Positions 42,364-50,859 of a stretch of DNA of 64,000 bases are shown piece by piece. Origin of the DNA: Caryophanales bacterium UBA4691 (GTDB lineage: Bacteria > Bacillota_I > Bacilli_A > RFN20 > CAG-826); NCBI GenBank assembly GCA_002404865.1, contig DHKP01000007.1, positions 62,001 through 126,000 of the forward strand. Reading direction: 5' to 3'. A model generated the notes under the pieces. That model was not told where the DNA came from. It saw nothing but the letters and a program-made list of their open reading frames with translations, and did not search any database. A program made the position numbers and the translations under genes. Numbering within the stretch: the first letter of the stretch is position 1; each line of letters begins with the position of its first letter.

Positions 42364-43557
42364 ATGAACAAAAAACCACTTCTTTTATTTTTATCAATCG
42401 GGATGACATTTTTGTCTACGCTTTCTTGCTCACAAAGGCAGGAAAACGATTCTCCGATTCTTCTACCTTATGGAAATTTATTTGATTCTTCTTTAAAGGA
42501 GGAAGAAGCCTTTAAGAAGCTGACTTATAGTGGCTTTTCTTCCATGGTAAAAGAAAAGAACGATTCTAGCGCAAACTACGATTCCTTCTTTTTAGTGGTT
42601 CGTGGGTCAAGTCAAAGCTGCCTTTGTTGGATCAATGTACGCGAAAATTTGGCCCGTTACATGAAGAAAAACAACCTACTTACCTATCTTCTTACTTTAA
42701 GTGATGATTTTGTGGCCGACGGAAAAGAACGCGATTATAAAGGATTAAATCTAAAAAGAGGCGAACAAACGATCGCGATATTCGAAAATGGAGCTCTTAA
42801 GTACCAAATGAATTTAACCGAGGGAAGCGAGTACAGTAAAGATTATGAGAAATTCGAAGCGTATCTCGATTCCCATTTAAAAGTTGGAAATGTTCTTTAT
42901 ATTAGTAAAAAACAGCTGGACGCTCTCTATCAACAAGGGGATGGAGCGCCTAGTTTTGTGGTTGGCTTTACGCGCAATAGCTGTCCAGACTGCACTTATA
43001 TTAATCGCCACCGCCTTAAAGAAATCGCTTCAAGCGAAGAATACAACGTAAGCTATTTATTCGATTGTGACACCGAAGGCGTGAGATTATATAAGGGCGA
43101 AGAAGCGAAAGAGAACGGAAGCGAAAACGCTAAAATTGCTTATCAAAATTGGATAACGTTTAAAAACGACCACGGTTTAAGCGATGTTGAAAACAAAGAG
43201 CTAGGGTATAAAGAAGGATACGTCCCTACCTGGACTTGCAATCTTCCTGGCTTATCGACGAAAATCGAATCGATCAAAGATATGTTTGTTTGGGGAAATG
43301 ACTCTATCATCAAAAATGGCGACATTTATGAAGTCGCCACAACTTATTTCGATGGTTCTAGAGAACATGCCTTTCTTAGCGATAAGAGCATCTTGGACAA
43401 ATCGAAAGTGAACAAAACAAATTTAAAAGGACTAGAAGTTCCTAAAAGCGAACTAAATTTAATCGGTGAAACTCCTTATTGGACGCATGAGGCAAGCTCG
43501 AAATACGAGGACCCGCTATTGACCGCGTTTTTCAATTATTATTGTTCAAAAAAATAA
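42364..43557 (+). CDS. Lipoprotein with two thioredoxin-like CxC/CxxC sites
   Basis: 397 residues. The signal peptide ends in the lipobox TLSC (lipidated Cys22). Two thioredoxin-like segments follow: one with SCLCW (Cys86, Cys88) after the strand SFFLVVRGS, and one with SCPDC (Cys207, Cys210) after SFVVGFTRN. The second is a normal CxxC thioredoxin site, the first an atypical CxC. The rest is charged and without a recognised domain; it ends in YCSKK. It would be anchored outside the membrane and act in disulfide exchange or in sensing. No DsbA/CcdA partner is visible nearby. Predicted leaderless. Confidence 0.75.
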   Translation: MNKKPLLLFLSIGMTFLSTLSCSQRQENDSPILLPYGNLFDSSLKEEEAFKKLTYSGFSSMVKEKNDSSANYDSFFLVVRGSSQSCLCWINVRENLARYMKKNNLLTYLLTLSDDFVADGKERDYKGLNLKRGEQTIAIFENGALKYQMNLTEGSEYSKDYEKFEAYLDSHLKVGNVLYISKKQLDALYQQGDGAPSFVVGFTRNSCPDCTYINRHRLKEIASSEEYNVSYLFDCDTEGVRLYKGEEAKENGSENAKIAYQNWITFKNDHGLSDVENKELGYKEGYVPTWTCNLPGLSTKIESIKDMFVWGNDSIIKNGDIYEVATTYFDGSREHAFLSDKSILDKSKVNKTNLKGLEVPKSELNLIGETPYWTHEASSKYEDPLLTAFFNYYCSKK

Positions 43558-43584
43558 AAGACTAATTCCGAAGAGCTAGTCTTT
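43549..43584 (-). terminator. Terminator of the rubredoxin-like gene
   Basis: AAAGACTA/TAGTCTTT stem. On the minus strand it is followed by TATTTTTTT, so it ends the rubredoxin-like transcript; it may also stop the convergent lipoprotein mRNA. Confidence 0.75.
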
Positions 43585-43604
43585 ATATCGTCGTAATGAT
43601 GAGG

Positions 43605-43739
43605 TTATTTTTCGATGTCGTTCCCGTTTTCATCAACTGGAACAAGAAGAGAAAAATCAGCGCCACAAATTGGGCATGGCTCGCCTTCTTCTACTTCAAC
43701 GATTTGCCCGCAGATGGTGCAGCGATACTTTTTGGCCAT
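43605..43739 (-). CDS. Rubredoxin-like zinc/iron microprotein (44 aa)
   Basis: A 44-residue protein beginning MAKKYRCTICGQIVEVEEGE and then PCPICGADF. Two CxxC pairs (Cys7/10 and Cys22/25) with short spacing match the rubredoxin-like domain at the end of rubrerythrins, or the N-terminal domain of desulfoferrodoxin. It is acidic after the metal site. Evidence that it is real: GGAGGG 7 nt before the ATG, a TTGAGT-16-TATAAT promoter at 43764-43791 and its own terminator. It could be a stand-alone electron carrier or a structural zinc protein; no partner oxidase is adjacent. Confidence 0.85.
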   Translation of the reverse strand: MAKKYRCTICGQIVEVEEGEPCPICGADFSLLVPVDENGNDIEK

Positions 43740-43763
43740 AATTTAGCCCTCCTATTATCTTTA

Positions 43764-43791
43764 ATTATAAATGCTTTTTGCCCTTACTCAA
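43764..43791 (-). promoter_or_regulatory. Promoter of the rubredoxin-like gene
   Basis: TTGAGT (43786-43791), 16-bp spacer, TATAAT (43764-43769) on the minus strand. Confidence 0.7.
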
Positions 43792-43827
43792 AGAAGGATG
43801 CTTTCATAAAATTTAGTGAAAGAAATT

Positions 43828-45177
43828 CTAATCTGCCAAAGTACCCATTGGGTCCCAAGGATTTAAATGGATCGGCTCACCAACGATGGCTTTCTTTTCT
43901 TCTTCATTAAGATATTCTTTGCGAATGACGGCTTGATAGACGAATTTATCAAACCAAGAAGCGCTCATGACGTAATAGCCTTTTAAGCCATTCTCTTCCC
44001 CCCAGCTATTCTCAATCTTGTAGCGGTTAGGGTTATTGTTCTCATCCAGATTGACACCTGTAATCACCATCGCGTGATTCATCGCGCTGTTCCAATAATC
44101 GAGCATATCACCTTTTTCAAATTCCAAAGAGAATCCTAAAACACTATGGTAATCAAGGGCGTTATCGTCCCAAGCGATGCCAAGCCGGTCACGGTAAAAG
44201 GAAACGTCGCTTCCAAACCAAACAGGGCGATTATTTTTGAGTTGTTTGACAATAAGCTCTTTCATTCTTTCCATAGGGAGATTCAGATGATTGATGGCCT
44301 TTCCTTCAATCACATTTCCTAAATAATCAATCGTGAAATTCTTCACAAACGGCTTATCGGATGTTGGGGAATTGATGACGGATTGATATTCATCGATTTC
44401 CTTTCCAATATACTTTTCAAAAAAAGATAATGGGGTGAATTTCCCTTCGTTATGGTATTTTCCTTTTTCGTCAACATATTCGAAGACAAATTCTTTCGGA
44501 GGAAGGCCGAAAGCATTAAGGAACATCCGATAGATTTCTCCGATAGCTTTATCTTTTTCAATGCGTATTTCATCTATTTTTCCTAATGCATAAAGCTTAT
44601 GGGCATCGCTAGCGAAACGGCGAATCCTCGCATTCAAAACAGCGTCGAGTTCACGAGTGTTATTGGATTGATAGGTTTCAGGGAATGCGCTTTGCGGGAG
44701 TAAACCGTATTTCTTCACGAGGTTCACGAACATGTCCCATTGGCCACCATCGCTCACAGGCTCATGAAGAATATGCGCTAAAACCCGGTCATCATGTTCC
44801 TTTGTCAGAAGGGAAATAATCGATTCGAGGGCAAAATTCGCTTTTTCGATTTTGTCAAAGAGCGAAATATAATTCTGACTCAATTCGAATTTACTCATTT
44901 TGAGTTTTTCATTCACAATTTCGCGAAGAATATTTAATCCCGCGAAGATCCAACAACGCCCACTCGCCTTTTGGTTCGCAACAGGCATGGTTTTGATCTC
45001 AATTGAGAAAGACGGATTTTCCAATAGTAAGGAAGAAGAATCATAAATCACTTCGCTTAGCGCGTTGCGGGAAAGGGCATGACGGATGATTGTGTTCTTC
45101 TTATCGGTAAGATATTCATTGAGGATACGATCCTCTTTTTCTTTTGTTAATGCTTTCGCTTCAATGCTTTTATCCAT
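43828..45177 (-). CDS. pepC: Aminopeptidase C (bleomycin hydrolase family)
   Basis: Papain-like C1B peptidase of 449 residues that trims peptides from the N-terminus in the cytosol. The nucleophile is Cys75 in KASGRCWIFAGLN, the catalytic His is in NHAMVITGV and Asn in ENSWGEENG. A C-terminal block (FDKFVYQAVIRKEYL) extends into the active site in this family. The start is the ATG at 45177, after AAGAGGT; an upstream in-frame start at 45264 is rejected. It is divergent from pepT, with which it would share a role in using imported peptides. Confidence 0.96.
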   Translation of the reverse strand: MDKSIEAKALTKEKEDRILNEYLTDKKNTIIRHALSRNALSEVIYDSSSLLLENPSFSIEIKTMPVANQKASGRCWIFAGLNILREIVNEKLKMSKFELSQNYISLFDKIEKANFALESIISLLTKEHDDRVLAHILHEPVSDGGQWDMFVNLVKKYGLLPQSAFPETYQSNNTRELDAVLNARIRRFASDAHKLYALGKIDEIRIEKDKAIGEIYRMFLNAFGLPPKEFVFEYVDEKGKYHNEGKFTPLSFFEKYIGKEIDEYQSVINSPTSDKPFVKNFTIDYLGNVIEGKAINHLNLPMERMKELIVKQLKNNRPVWFGSDVSFYRDRLGIAWDDNALDYHSVLGFSLEFEKGDMLDYWNSAMNHAMVITGVNLDENNNPNRYKIENSWGEENGLKGYYVMSASWFDKFVYQAVIRKEYLNEEEKKAIVGEPIHLNPWDPMGTLAD

Positions 45178-45330
45178 AAATAAACCTCTTTTCCCGTATA
45201 TTCTATGCTCAATCTTCTTGCCGATAAAGAAGCATTCATGAATTGAGTTAGTATTTACTAACATGCTTGTCTTCTTCTAGCGTATATTCGCTTATAAGAG
45301 TAGAATTTCCCTCGAAAGAAGGCGAAAAGA

Positions 45331-46530
45331 ATGAACGAATCAATTGAACGCTTCATCCGCTACGTGAAAGTGGATACGCAAAGCAATGACAATAGTAACT
45401 TAACTCCTAGTGATCCAAAGGAACTAAACCTCACTAAAATGCTCCTCAAAGAGTTAGAAGAAATGGGCATAAATGGTGAAATTGACGAATACGGAAGGCT
45501 ATATGCCCATTTAGATGGCGAAAAAGGTTTAGACAAGATCGGTCTAAATTCGCATGTTGACACAGCTTTAGAATGCTCTGGAAAAGACGTTAAGCCGCAA
45601 TATGTCTCTACTTATGATGGGGGAACGATTCGTCTAAACGATACTTATTCGATGTCGCCTAAAGAATTTCCTTCCTTAGCTCGCCATATCGGCGAAGACT
45701 TAATCGTGACAAGCGGCGATACTTTGCTTGGTGGTGACGATAAGGCGGGCCTCGCCATTATCATGAGCGCGCTTCATTATTTTGTAAGCCATAAAGAAAT
45801 CAAACATCACCCAATTTCGATTTTGTTCACACCTGATGAAGAGATCGGAAGAGGCCCTGAGCATTTTAATCGCGAAAAATTCGGCGCGGATTATGCCTAT
45901 ACGATCGATGGAGATTATATTGATCAAATCGATATCGAAACCTTTAACGCCTCTCACGCTGATATTACGATACACGGTATTTCCATCCATCCAGGAGAAG
46001 CCAAAGGCAAAATGGTGAACGCTTCGCGCCTCATTGGAGAATTCGATTCCTTGCTCAGCCCAAGTGAAAGGCCAGAATTGACCGATGGGCACGAGGGGTT
46101 TAACCATCTAGTGTCCGCGACTGGATCGGTAGATGAAGCAAATCTCCATTACATCATCCGCAATCACGATAGAGCAAAGTTAGAAAAGCAAAAGCGAGAA
46201 TTCCTAGAAGCAAAAGAAAAACTCCTAGCAAAATATCCAGGCATTAAAATCGAGCTTACGATAAAAGACGATTATCGAAATATGTATGAGGTGTTAAAAA
46301 ACGATGACCGCGCAATAAAACACGCCGAAAAAGTATATCGTTCGCTAGGCATTAACCCGAAGCATGTCCCGATTCGTGGAGGGACGGATGGAGCTTCTTT
46401 CTCTTTCATGGGTTGTCCTACACCAAATTTAGGAACGGGCTCCTATAATCACCATGGAAGATTCGAATATCTTTCTGTATCTGATTTTGAGAAGATGATC
46501 GAAATCGTCATCGCCTTGCTAAAAGCATAA
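45331..46530 (+). CDS. pepT: Tripeptidase PepT
   Basis: M20 family dizinc tripeptide aminopeptidase of 399 residues. Zinc-binding and catalytic motifs are NSHVDTALE, GGDDKAGLA and FTPDEEIGRG, followed by the lid domain and RGGTDGASFSFMG near the end. The GAAGG ribosome site lies upstream of the ATG with a TAGAAT box at 45302-45307. It is divergent from pepC. A tRNA-Gln gene converges downstream. Confidence 0.97.
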   Translation: MNESIERFIRYVKVDTQSNDNSNLTPSDPKELNLTKMLLKELEEMGINGEIDEYGRLYAHLDGEKGLDKIGLNSHVDTALECSGKDVKPQYVSTYDGGTIRLNDTYSMSPKEFPSLARHIGEDLIVTSGDTLLGGDDKAGLAIIMSALHYFVSHKEIKHHPISILFTPDEEIGRGPEHFNREKFGADYAYTIDGDYIDQIDIETFNASHADITIHGISIHPGEAKGKMVNASRLIGEFDSLLSPSERPELTDGHEGFNHLVSATGSVDEANLHYIIRNHDRAKLEKQKREFLEAKEKLLAKYPGIKIELTIKDDYRNMYEVLKNDDRAIKHAEKVYRSLGINPKHVPIRGGTDGASFSFMGCPTPNLGTGSYNHHGRFEYLSVSDFEKMIEIVIALLKA

Positions 46531-46552
46531 AAAAGCCAGCGTTTCCGCTGGC
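46529..46552 (-). terminator. Terminator of tRNA-Gln
   Basis: GCCAGCG/CGCTGGC stem with a GAAA loop and TTTTTT on the minus strand, just after the pepT stop. Confidence 0.9.
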
Positions 46553-46564
46553 AATCCCACAAAT

Positions 46565-46639
46565 TGGCTGGGGTGACTGGGATCGGACCAGTGCATCTCG
46601 GATTCAGAGTCCGATGCCTTACCACTTGGCTACACCCCA
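46565..46639 (-). tRNA. tRNA-Gln (CTG)
   Basis: Acceptor TGGGGTG/CACCCCA, anticodon loop CTCTGAA (CTG), encoded CCA. It reads only CAG, so a TTG isoacceptor must exist elsewhere. Terminator at 46529-46552. Confidence 0.95.
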
Positions 46640-46699
46640 ATTTTGCATCGATTATTCTACAACGATTCAGTTACTGAGCAAACAAAAAGGAGAAAAAGA

Positions 46700-47329
46700 A
46701 TGGCAATTTTGATTGCACTCGGCGGCGGTTCTGGTTCAGGGAAGACTTCAATCGCTAGAGCCTTGGTTGAAGAATTAGGAAAAGAAGCAACACGCTTTTC
46801 TTTTGATAATTATTATCGTGACCAAGGCGCATTAAGTATAGAGGAGCGCTCCAAAGTGAACTATGACTCCCCTTTTACGCTAGATATCGAATTGTTCGTT
46901 GAACATCTAAAAGCCATTCGGAAGAATAAAGCCGTTGATGTTCCTCAATATGATTTCGTCACCCATACGCGGCTGCCATCCCCTATCCCCTTCTACCCTA
47001 CAAAGTACGTCATTGTCGATGGAATATTGACGCTATATCTCAACGAAGCCGAAAACTTATTCGATTATAAAATCTTCGTGAAGGCCGATAGCGATATTCG
47101 TTTGGCACGTAGAATTCGTCGTGACACCATAGAAAGAGGGAGAACCGCAGATTCCGTCATCCGTCAATATCTAGCGACCGTAAGGCCAATGCATTTAAAA
47201 TACGTCGAGCCCTCGCGCTTTGTAGCCGATTTTGTTTTCGACAATAACCGCGAAGACGGAATCGATAAGGAAACTTTAGCGGTCGTAAAGGCAAAAATCC
47301 TTCGCCTTGGTGAAGAGCATGAGAATTGA
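46700..47329 (+). CDS. udk: Uridine/cytidine kinase
   Basis: Phosphorylates uridine and cytidine with ATP or GTP in salvage. P-loop GGGSGSGKTS (residues 8-17), then FSFDNYYRD, VPQYDFVTHTR and IVDGILTLY are family marks, and the lid has RLARRIRRDTIERGR. The 209 residues are typical. The start is the ATG at 46700, 7 nt after AAAAGGAG; a longer frame from 46643 runs back to the tRNA region and is rejected. It overlaps the amidohydrolase gene by 11 bp. Confidence 0.95.
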   Translation: MAILIALGGGSGSGKTSIARALVEELGKEATRFSFDNYYRDQGALSIEERSKVNYDSPFTLDIELFVEHLKAIRKNKAVDVPQYDFVTHTRLPSPIPFYPTKYVIVDGILTLYLNEAENLFDYKIFVKADSDIRLARRIRRDTIERGRTADSVIRQYLATVRPMHLKYVEPSRFVADFVFDNNREDGIDKETLAVVKAKILRLGEEHEN

Positions 47330-48119
47330 TGCCCATGCCCACATTGCAAGCTGGCCAACCGAAAAAGAGTGCGTAAAAACGCTCTTAGCGTCCATGAAAA
47401 AGTATCGGATTGACTACGCTTTGGTGAGCAATTGCGATTGTAGCGAATATTTGGACAATGGCAAAAGAAACAACAATCATTTAAGCGCGATTATCGGTGC
47501 AAAAAAGGTATTGCGTTTAGTGAAAAAATATCCACAAATTATTGGTTGTGCAGTCTGGGTCAATCCCCACTATGAAAAAGTCAATGGGGAGCTCGTTTCT
47601 TTTATCAAAGAAAACCGTTCTTCCATTTACGCTTTAAAGATTCACCCTTACGAATCGCGCCTAAAAATCAGCGATAAACGAATTTTGCCCTACTTAGATT
47701 TGGCGCGACTCTTTTCTTTGCCGATAATTTTTCATACCGCAAGCGAAGAATATAGTGATATCTCGATGCTTTTATCGCTAGCTAAAGAAAATCAAGACAT
47801 CAATTTTGTAGCCGCTCACCTCCAGCTTTGTAGCGATAACAAAGCCGCGATTGCTTATTTGAAAGAAGCACCTAATTTATACGCAGATACCGCCTGGGTG
47901 CCTTTGAAAAACGCCAAAAAGGTACTTTTGCAAGTTGGTGAAACTCGTATCCACTTCGGAACAGATGAACCAATTGACGGAATTGATACATTGAATAACA
48001 AAATCTACCAGGCTTATTTTAAAAACACCGCAAAATTAAAAGCCCATCTTTACCATAATCTCATGGCAAATAACGCGATATCTTTGTTCCGTTTACCAAT
48101 CGATAAAAATAATGGCTAG
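47319..48119 (+). CDS. Amidohydrolase-2-type metal-dependent hydrolase
   Basis: 266-residue TIM-barrel hydrolase. The N-terminal MRIDAHAHI carries the HxH metal site, KIHPYESR and FHTA further ligands, then VAAHLQLCSDN and HFGTDEPIDG with the C-terminal His/Asp. This fits the amidohydrolase-related (PF04909) group, whose members decarboxylate or hydrolyse small molecules. The substrate is unknown. It starts inside the 3' end of udk (ATG at 47319 after GGTGAAGAG), so it is in the udk operon. Confidence 0.85.
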   Translation: MRIDAHAHIASWPTEKECVKTLLASMKKYRIDYALVSNCDCSEYLDNGKRNNNHLSAIIGAKKVLRLVKKYPQIIGCAVWVNPHYEKVNGELVSFIKENRSSIYALKIHPYESRLKISDKRILPYLDLARLFSLPIIFHTASEEYSDISMLLSLAKENQDINFVAAHLQLCSDNKAAIAYLKEAPNLYADTAWVPLKNAKKVLLQVGETRIHFGTDEPIDGIDTLNNKIYQAYFKNTAKLKAHLYHNLMANNAISLFRLPIDKNNG

Positions 48120-48262
48120 GCCCCATCGATATTATCTTTATAGCGATAGCTTCCTCTTTCTTCACTCGCTTGCGGATCGCTTTCTTTTTCGTGAAGCATG
48201 TCAATATCTTCGCCCGTCAAAGTGCTGCCGTAGCGGAATCTGTTTCTTTTCTTATTGTCCAT
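48116..48262 (-). CDS. Possible 48-aa hydrophilic protein
   Basis: A short frame starting MDNKKRNRFRYGSTLTGEDI and ending YRYKDNIDGA, rich in charged residues with no hydrophobic stretch. Its stop overlaps the amidohydrolase stop tail-to-tail by 4 bp. A TAAAAT box lies 8 nt before the ATG, and AGG is present as a weak ribosome site. No family is recognised; it could be a genuine small protein or chance. Confidence 0.4.
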   Translation of the reverse strand: MDNKKRNRFRYGSTLTGEDIDMLHEKESDPQASEERGSYRYKDNIDGA

Positions 48263-48808
48263 ACCTAGTTATTTTAAATCAGGGAAGCGGAAATAAAAAC
48301 GATAAGCGCCTTGCTCCAAAAAAGAATCAGAGGCTTATTCCCTTAATAAGAAGGAAATTTTTCTCGTTTTTGCGTTTGCTTAATAAATAAATGTCCCTAA
48401 ACCAGCATTGATATTGATGGATAAGCTTAGAATTAAGGTTAGGAAAGGCAAGACGTTATTAAGATAAGTCTCCGCTATAACGACGCTGCTCGCTCGATAA
48501 GAAAGAATCCAATAAGAATGCGTAAAGCGGAGATAGATAATAATGCTGATGAAGAGAGAAAGTGAGCTATTACATTTCAGTAAAAGATTCGATAGTTAAT
48601 CCAATGGAAAAAGTAACTAGGGGCGTACAAATGAAAATCTTCCCAGAAAGAAAAAAAGAGAGGGAATCAAAGAGCGAATGCTTTTATTGAAACAAGAAAA
48701 CAATCACGAATAATTTCGCTCATACCCCCCTCTATGCAACACAGTTAAGCCGATTCGTGGAAAGAAAAATTGGAATTTGTTAAACTATTTCACTAAGGAA
48801 AAAGAATT
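48263..48808. other. Decayed region with remnant membrane-protein frame
   Basis: 546 bp without an intact gene in an otherwise tightly packed genome. The only readable content is a fragment (48380-48594, minus). The rest shows frequent stops in all frames and no clear RNA structure. The mrp promoter (TAAACT at about 48780) lies at its right end. Confidence 0.5.
48380..48594 (-). pseudogene. Remnant C-terminus of a membrane protein
   Basis: A 71-codon open stretch with no start codon encodes SLSLFISIIIYLRFTHSYW and then NNVLPFLTLILSLSINI, two likely membrane helices, before TAA. Upstream in the same frame there are stops. It reads as the 3' end of a decayed transporter-like gene; the parent family is not recognised. 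Confidence 0.35.
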
Positions 48809-49645
48809 ATGTCACAACATCAATGCGAAAAAGAGACTTGTGAAAGCTGCAATGAAACAAATTGCCCCTCACATCAAAAAATAGAAAAAATATCCCCTAA
48901 CCCTAAGACACAAATTAAGCACACGATTGCAATCATTTCAGGAAAAGGCGGTGTAGGGAAGAGCTTAGTCACCAGTTTATTAGCAAAAGAGCTAAACGAA
49001 TTAGGCTATAAAGTCGGCATTATGGACGCGGATATCACCGGACCTTCAATCCCCAAATCTTTTGGAATCGCGGAGAAAGCGACAGGCGATGAAACTCGCA
49101 TTTTAGCATTGCATAGTAAAAAAGGCGTAGCTATCATGTCGACGAATTGCTTATTAGAAGATGACACCGATCCAATCATTTGGCGAGGACCAATGATTGC
49201 GAATTTAGTCACGCAGCTTTATTCGAACGTCGACTATGGGGAACTCGATTATCTATTAATCGACATGCCCCCAGGAACAGGCGATGTTCCTTTAACGGTA
49301 TTTCAGCAGATTCATATTGATGGAGCGCTAGTCATTACTAGCCCCCAAGATTTAGTTTCTCTTATCGTAGAAAAATCGCTGAAAATGGGAAAGTCGATGA
49401 ACGTCCCTCTGCTTGGCTTGATTACCAATATGGCATATTTAAAATGCCCGCACTGCGAAAAAAAGATTTATCTATACGGAAAAGCGAAAACGGAAGACTA
49501 CGCGAAAAGCTATGGAATAAGAAATTTAGATGAAATCGTTCTAGACCCATTGCTCGCGGAAAAAGTTGATCAAGGCGCAATCGAGGACTACCAAAAGAAG
49601 CTGCTTCCTAAGGCAACTTCTTTACTCGCTATGTTAAGAGAATAG
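48809..49645 (+). CDS. mrp: Mrp/NBP35-type Fe-S carrier ATPase
   Basis: 278-residue deviant-Walker P-loop ATPase that carries Fe-S clusters to target proteins. The N-terminus has four Cys (6, 11, 14 and 19), an extra cluster site as in Nbp35. The P-loop is GKGGVGKS (45-52), then MDADITGPS, PPGTGD and a C-terminal CPHC (the bridging cluster). This combination of an N-terminal Cys cluster and CPxC is closer to NBP35 than to plain ApbC. The start follows AAGGAAAAAG. A terminator lies at 49656-49684. Confidence 0.93.
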   Translation: MSQHQCEKETCESCNETNCPSHQKIEKISPNPKTQIKHTIAIISGKGGVGKSLVTSLLAKELNELGYKVGIMDADITGPSIPKSFGIAEKATGDETRILALHSKKGVAIMSTNCLLEDDTDPIIWRGPMIANLVTQLYSNVDYGELDYLLIDMPPGTGDVPLTVFQQIHIDGALVITSPQDLVSLIVEKSLKMGKSMNVPLLGLITNMAYLKCPHCEKKIYLYGKAKTEDYAKSYGIRNLDEIVLDPLLAEKVDQGAIEDYQKKLLPKATSLLAMLRE

Positions 49646-49655
49646 AAAAAGTTAC

Positions 49656-49684
49656 AAAAAAGAGACAATTGGGTCTCTTTTTTT
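49656..49684. terminator. Bidirectional terminator between mrp and the CBS gene
   Basis: AAAAAAGAGAC/GTCTCTTTTTT stem with a 6-nt loop; T runs on both strands. Confidence 0.88.
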
Positions 49685-49699
49685 AAATTAATGAAAGAT

Positions 49700-50098
49700 C
49701 TATTTTGAGAAATCCATCGAGTGCATGATACTCTTGCGAGTAACAATGCCAATGAAAACGCCTAAATCATCAAGCACGGGAACAAAATTTTGTTGCTCCG
49801 CTAAAAGGTATAATTCATGGATATCCGCTTCAACTGATACGGCGACAATATCGCGGGAATGGGGAACGTTTTTTAAAGGTTGCTCCTCGAGATCGTGAAA
49901 GGCTAACTGCTTGTCTTTTAAGTACCATAGGAAGTCGCCTTCACTCAAAGAATAGAGATATTTTCCCGTTTTTCTTTCAATAACAGGTATCGTTCCATAA
50001 CGATGAAATTCCATTTTTTCAAGTGCTTGACGGATTGTGAAGTCTTCGTATAGATACTGTACTCCTTTTTTCGGAGTTAATAGTCCTAGTAAGTTCAT
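49700..50098 (-). CDS. CBS-pair domain protein
   Basis: 132 residues made only of two CBS motifs: residues ~15-65 (YEDFTIRQALEKMEFHRYGTIPVIERK) and ~80-130 (VSVEADIHELYLLAEQQNFVPVLDDLG, then GIVTRKSIM). CBS pairs bind adenine nucleotides or c-di-AMP; similar small stand-alone proteins (such as CbpB/DarB) bind c-di-AMP in Firmicutes, so that is a reasonable guess. A TACAAT box lies 6 nt before the ATG and there is no Shine-Dalgarno. Confidence 0.85.
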   Translation of the reverse strand: MNLLGLLTPKKGVQYLYEDFTIRQALEKMEFHRYGTIPVIERKTGKYLYSLSEGDFLWYLKDKQLAFHDLEEQPLKNVPHSRDIVAVSVEADIHELYLLAEQQNFVPVLDDLGVFIGIVTRKSIMHSMDFSK

Positions 50099-50104
50099 AA
50101 CTAT

Positions 50105-50110
50105 ATTGTA
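50105..50110 (-). promoter_or_regulatory. Leaderless -10 box of the CBS gene
   Basis: TACAAT on the minus strand, ATAGTT, ATG at 50098. Confidence 0.5.
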
Positions 50111-50281
50111 CTATTTATCAAATATGGAAAAAAGAAAAGGAGCAAATATTTAATGAATTCGAAAAATAAGAATTGAAATAACGAATCAATAATCACCTCT
50201 TTCTATTAAATTAATGTTGCAAAAATTAAAAAATTTGCCATGATGATATTATTCCTCAAAAAGAAAGGAGGCTATTACTCA

Positions 50282-50812
50282 ATGGCTAGAAGAACATTAA
50301 GAGCACTCGATAGTCGAATCATCAAACGCACAATCCAAGCAGGAGCGAAGAAAGGCGTCACTAACATTTCTACGAAAGAGATGTCTACCATTTTAGGTAT
50401 CACAGAACCGACCATTTATGTTCATTATGGAACGAAAGACAATCTCTTATTAGAAGCATTTAACGAATGCGGGAAAAGCATAAGAGCATGCGAAGATCTT
50501 GCCTTAGAGACATTCGAAAAAAGCGAAAAATCGGAAAAAGATGTTATCGCTTTATTGGATGAATTAATTTCATTGAACGATGTTGGAGCTGAAAAAATCG
50601 CTTATGCGCTAGATTATGTTAGAATTGGCCGCTATAAGATTAGCGAAACCGATAAAGTATTCTACAGAAAAGTCCTTTTGAGTTTAGGCGGTAAAGAAGA
50701 GAATCTGGACTGCTTCTTTTATGTTTTAGCGGCATTACGTGGGTGTGAAATACGCAACTTGGTCGCTCGCCCAAAAGATGTCTACAAAGCACTCGTAGAA
50801 TACATTAAATAG
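50282..50812 (+). CDS. TetR-family regulator
   Basis: 176 residues. The N-terminal HTH reads IKRTIQAGAKKGVTNISTKEM and LGITEPTIYVHYGTKDNLLLEAF, a typical TetR DNA-binding block. The C-terminal ligand domain is short. I start at the ATG at 50282 after AAAGGAGG; an upstream in-frame start at 50240 is rejected. An inverted repeat GCAAA...TTTGC (50219-50238) lies upstream near the promoter and may be its operator. The target genes are unknown; it converges with tdk. Confidence 0.88.
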   Translation: MARRTLRALDSRIIKRTIQAGAKKGVTNISTKEMSTILGITEPTIYVHYGTKDNLLLEAFNECGKSIRACEDLALETFEKSEKSEKDVIALLDELISLNDVGAEKIAYALDYVRIGRYKISETDKVFYRKVLLSLGGKEENLDCFFYVLAALRGCEIRNLVARPKDVYKALVEYIK

Positions 50813-50831
50813 TCTTGTTAACGAAATAAAT

Positions 50832-50859
50832 AAAAAGTCGAGTTAATTCCCGACTTTTT
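50832..50859. terminator. Bidirectional terminator between tetR and tdk
   Basis: AAAAAGTCG/CGACTTTTT stem with a 10-nt loop; it overlaps the tdk stop codon. Confidence 0.85.

Noticed and set aside
43596..43910. Plus-strand frame over the rubredoxin-like gene
   Set aside because: It is a shadow: the minus strand has start, stop, ribosome site, promoter and Cys pairs.
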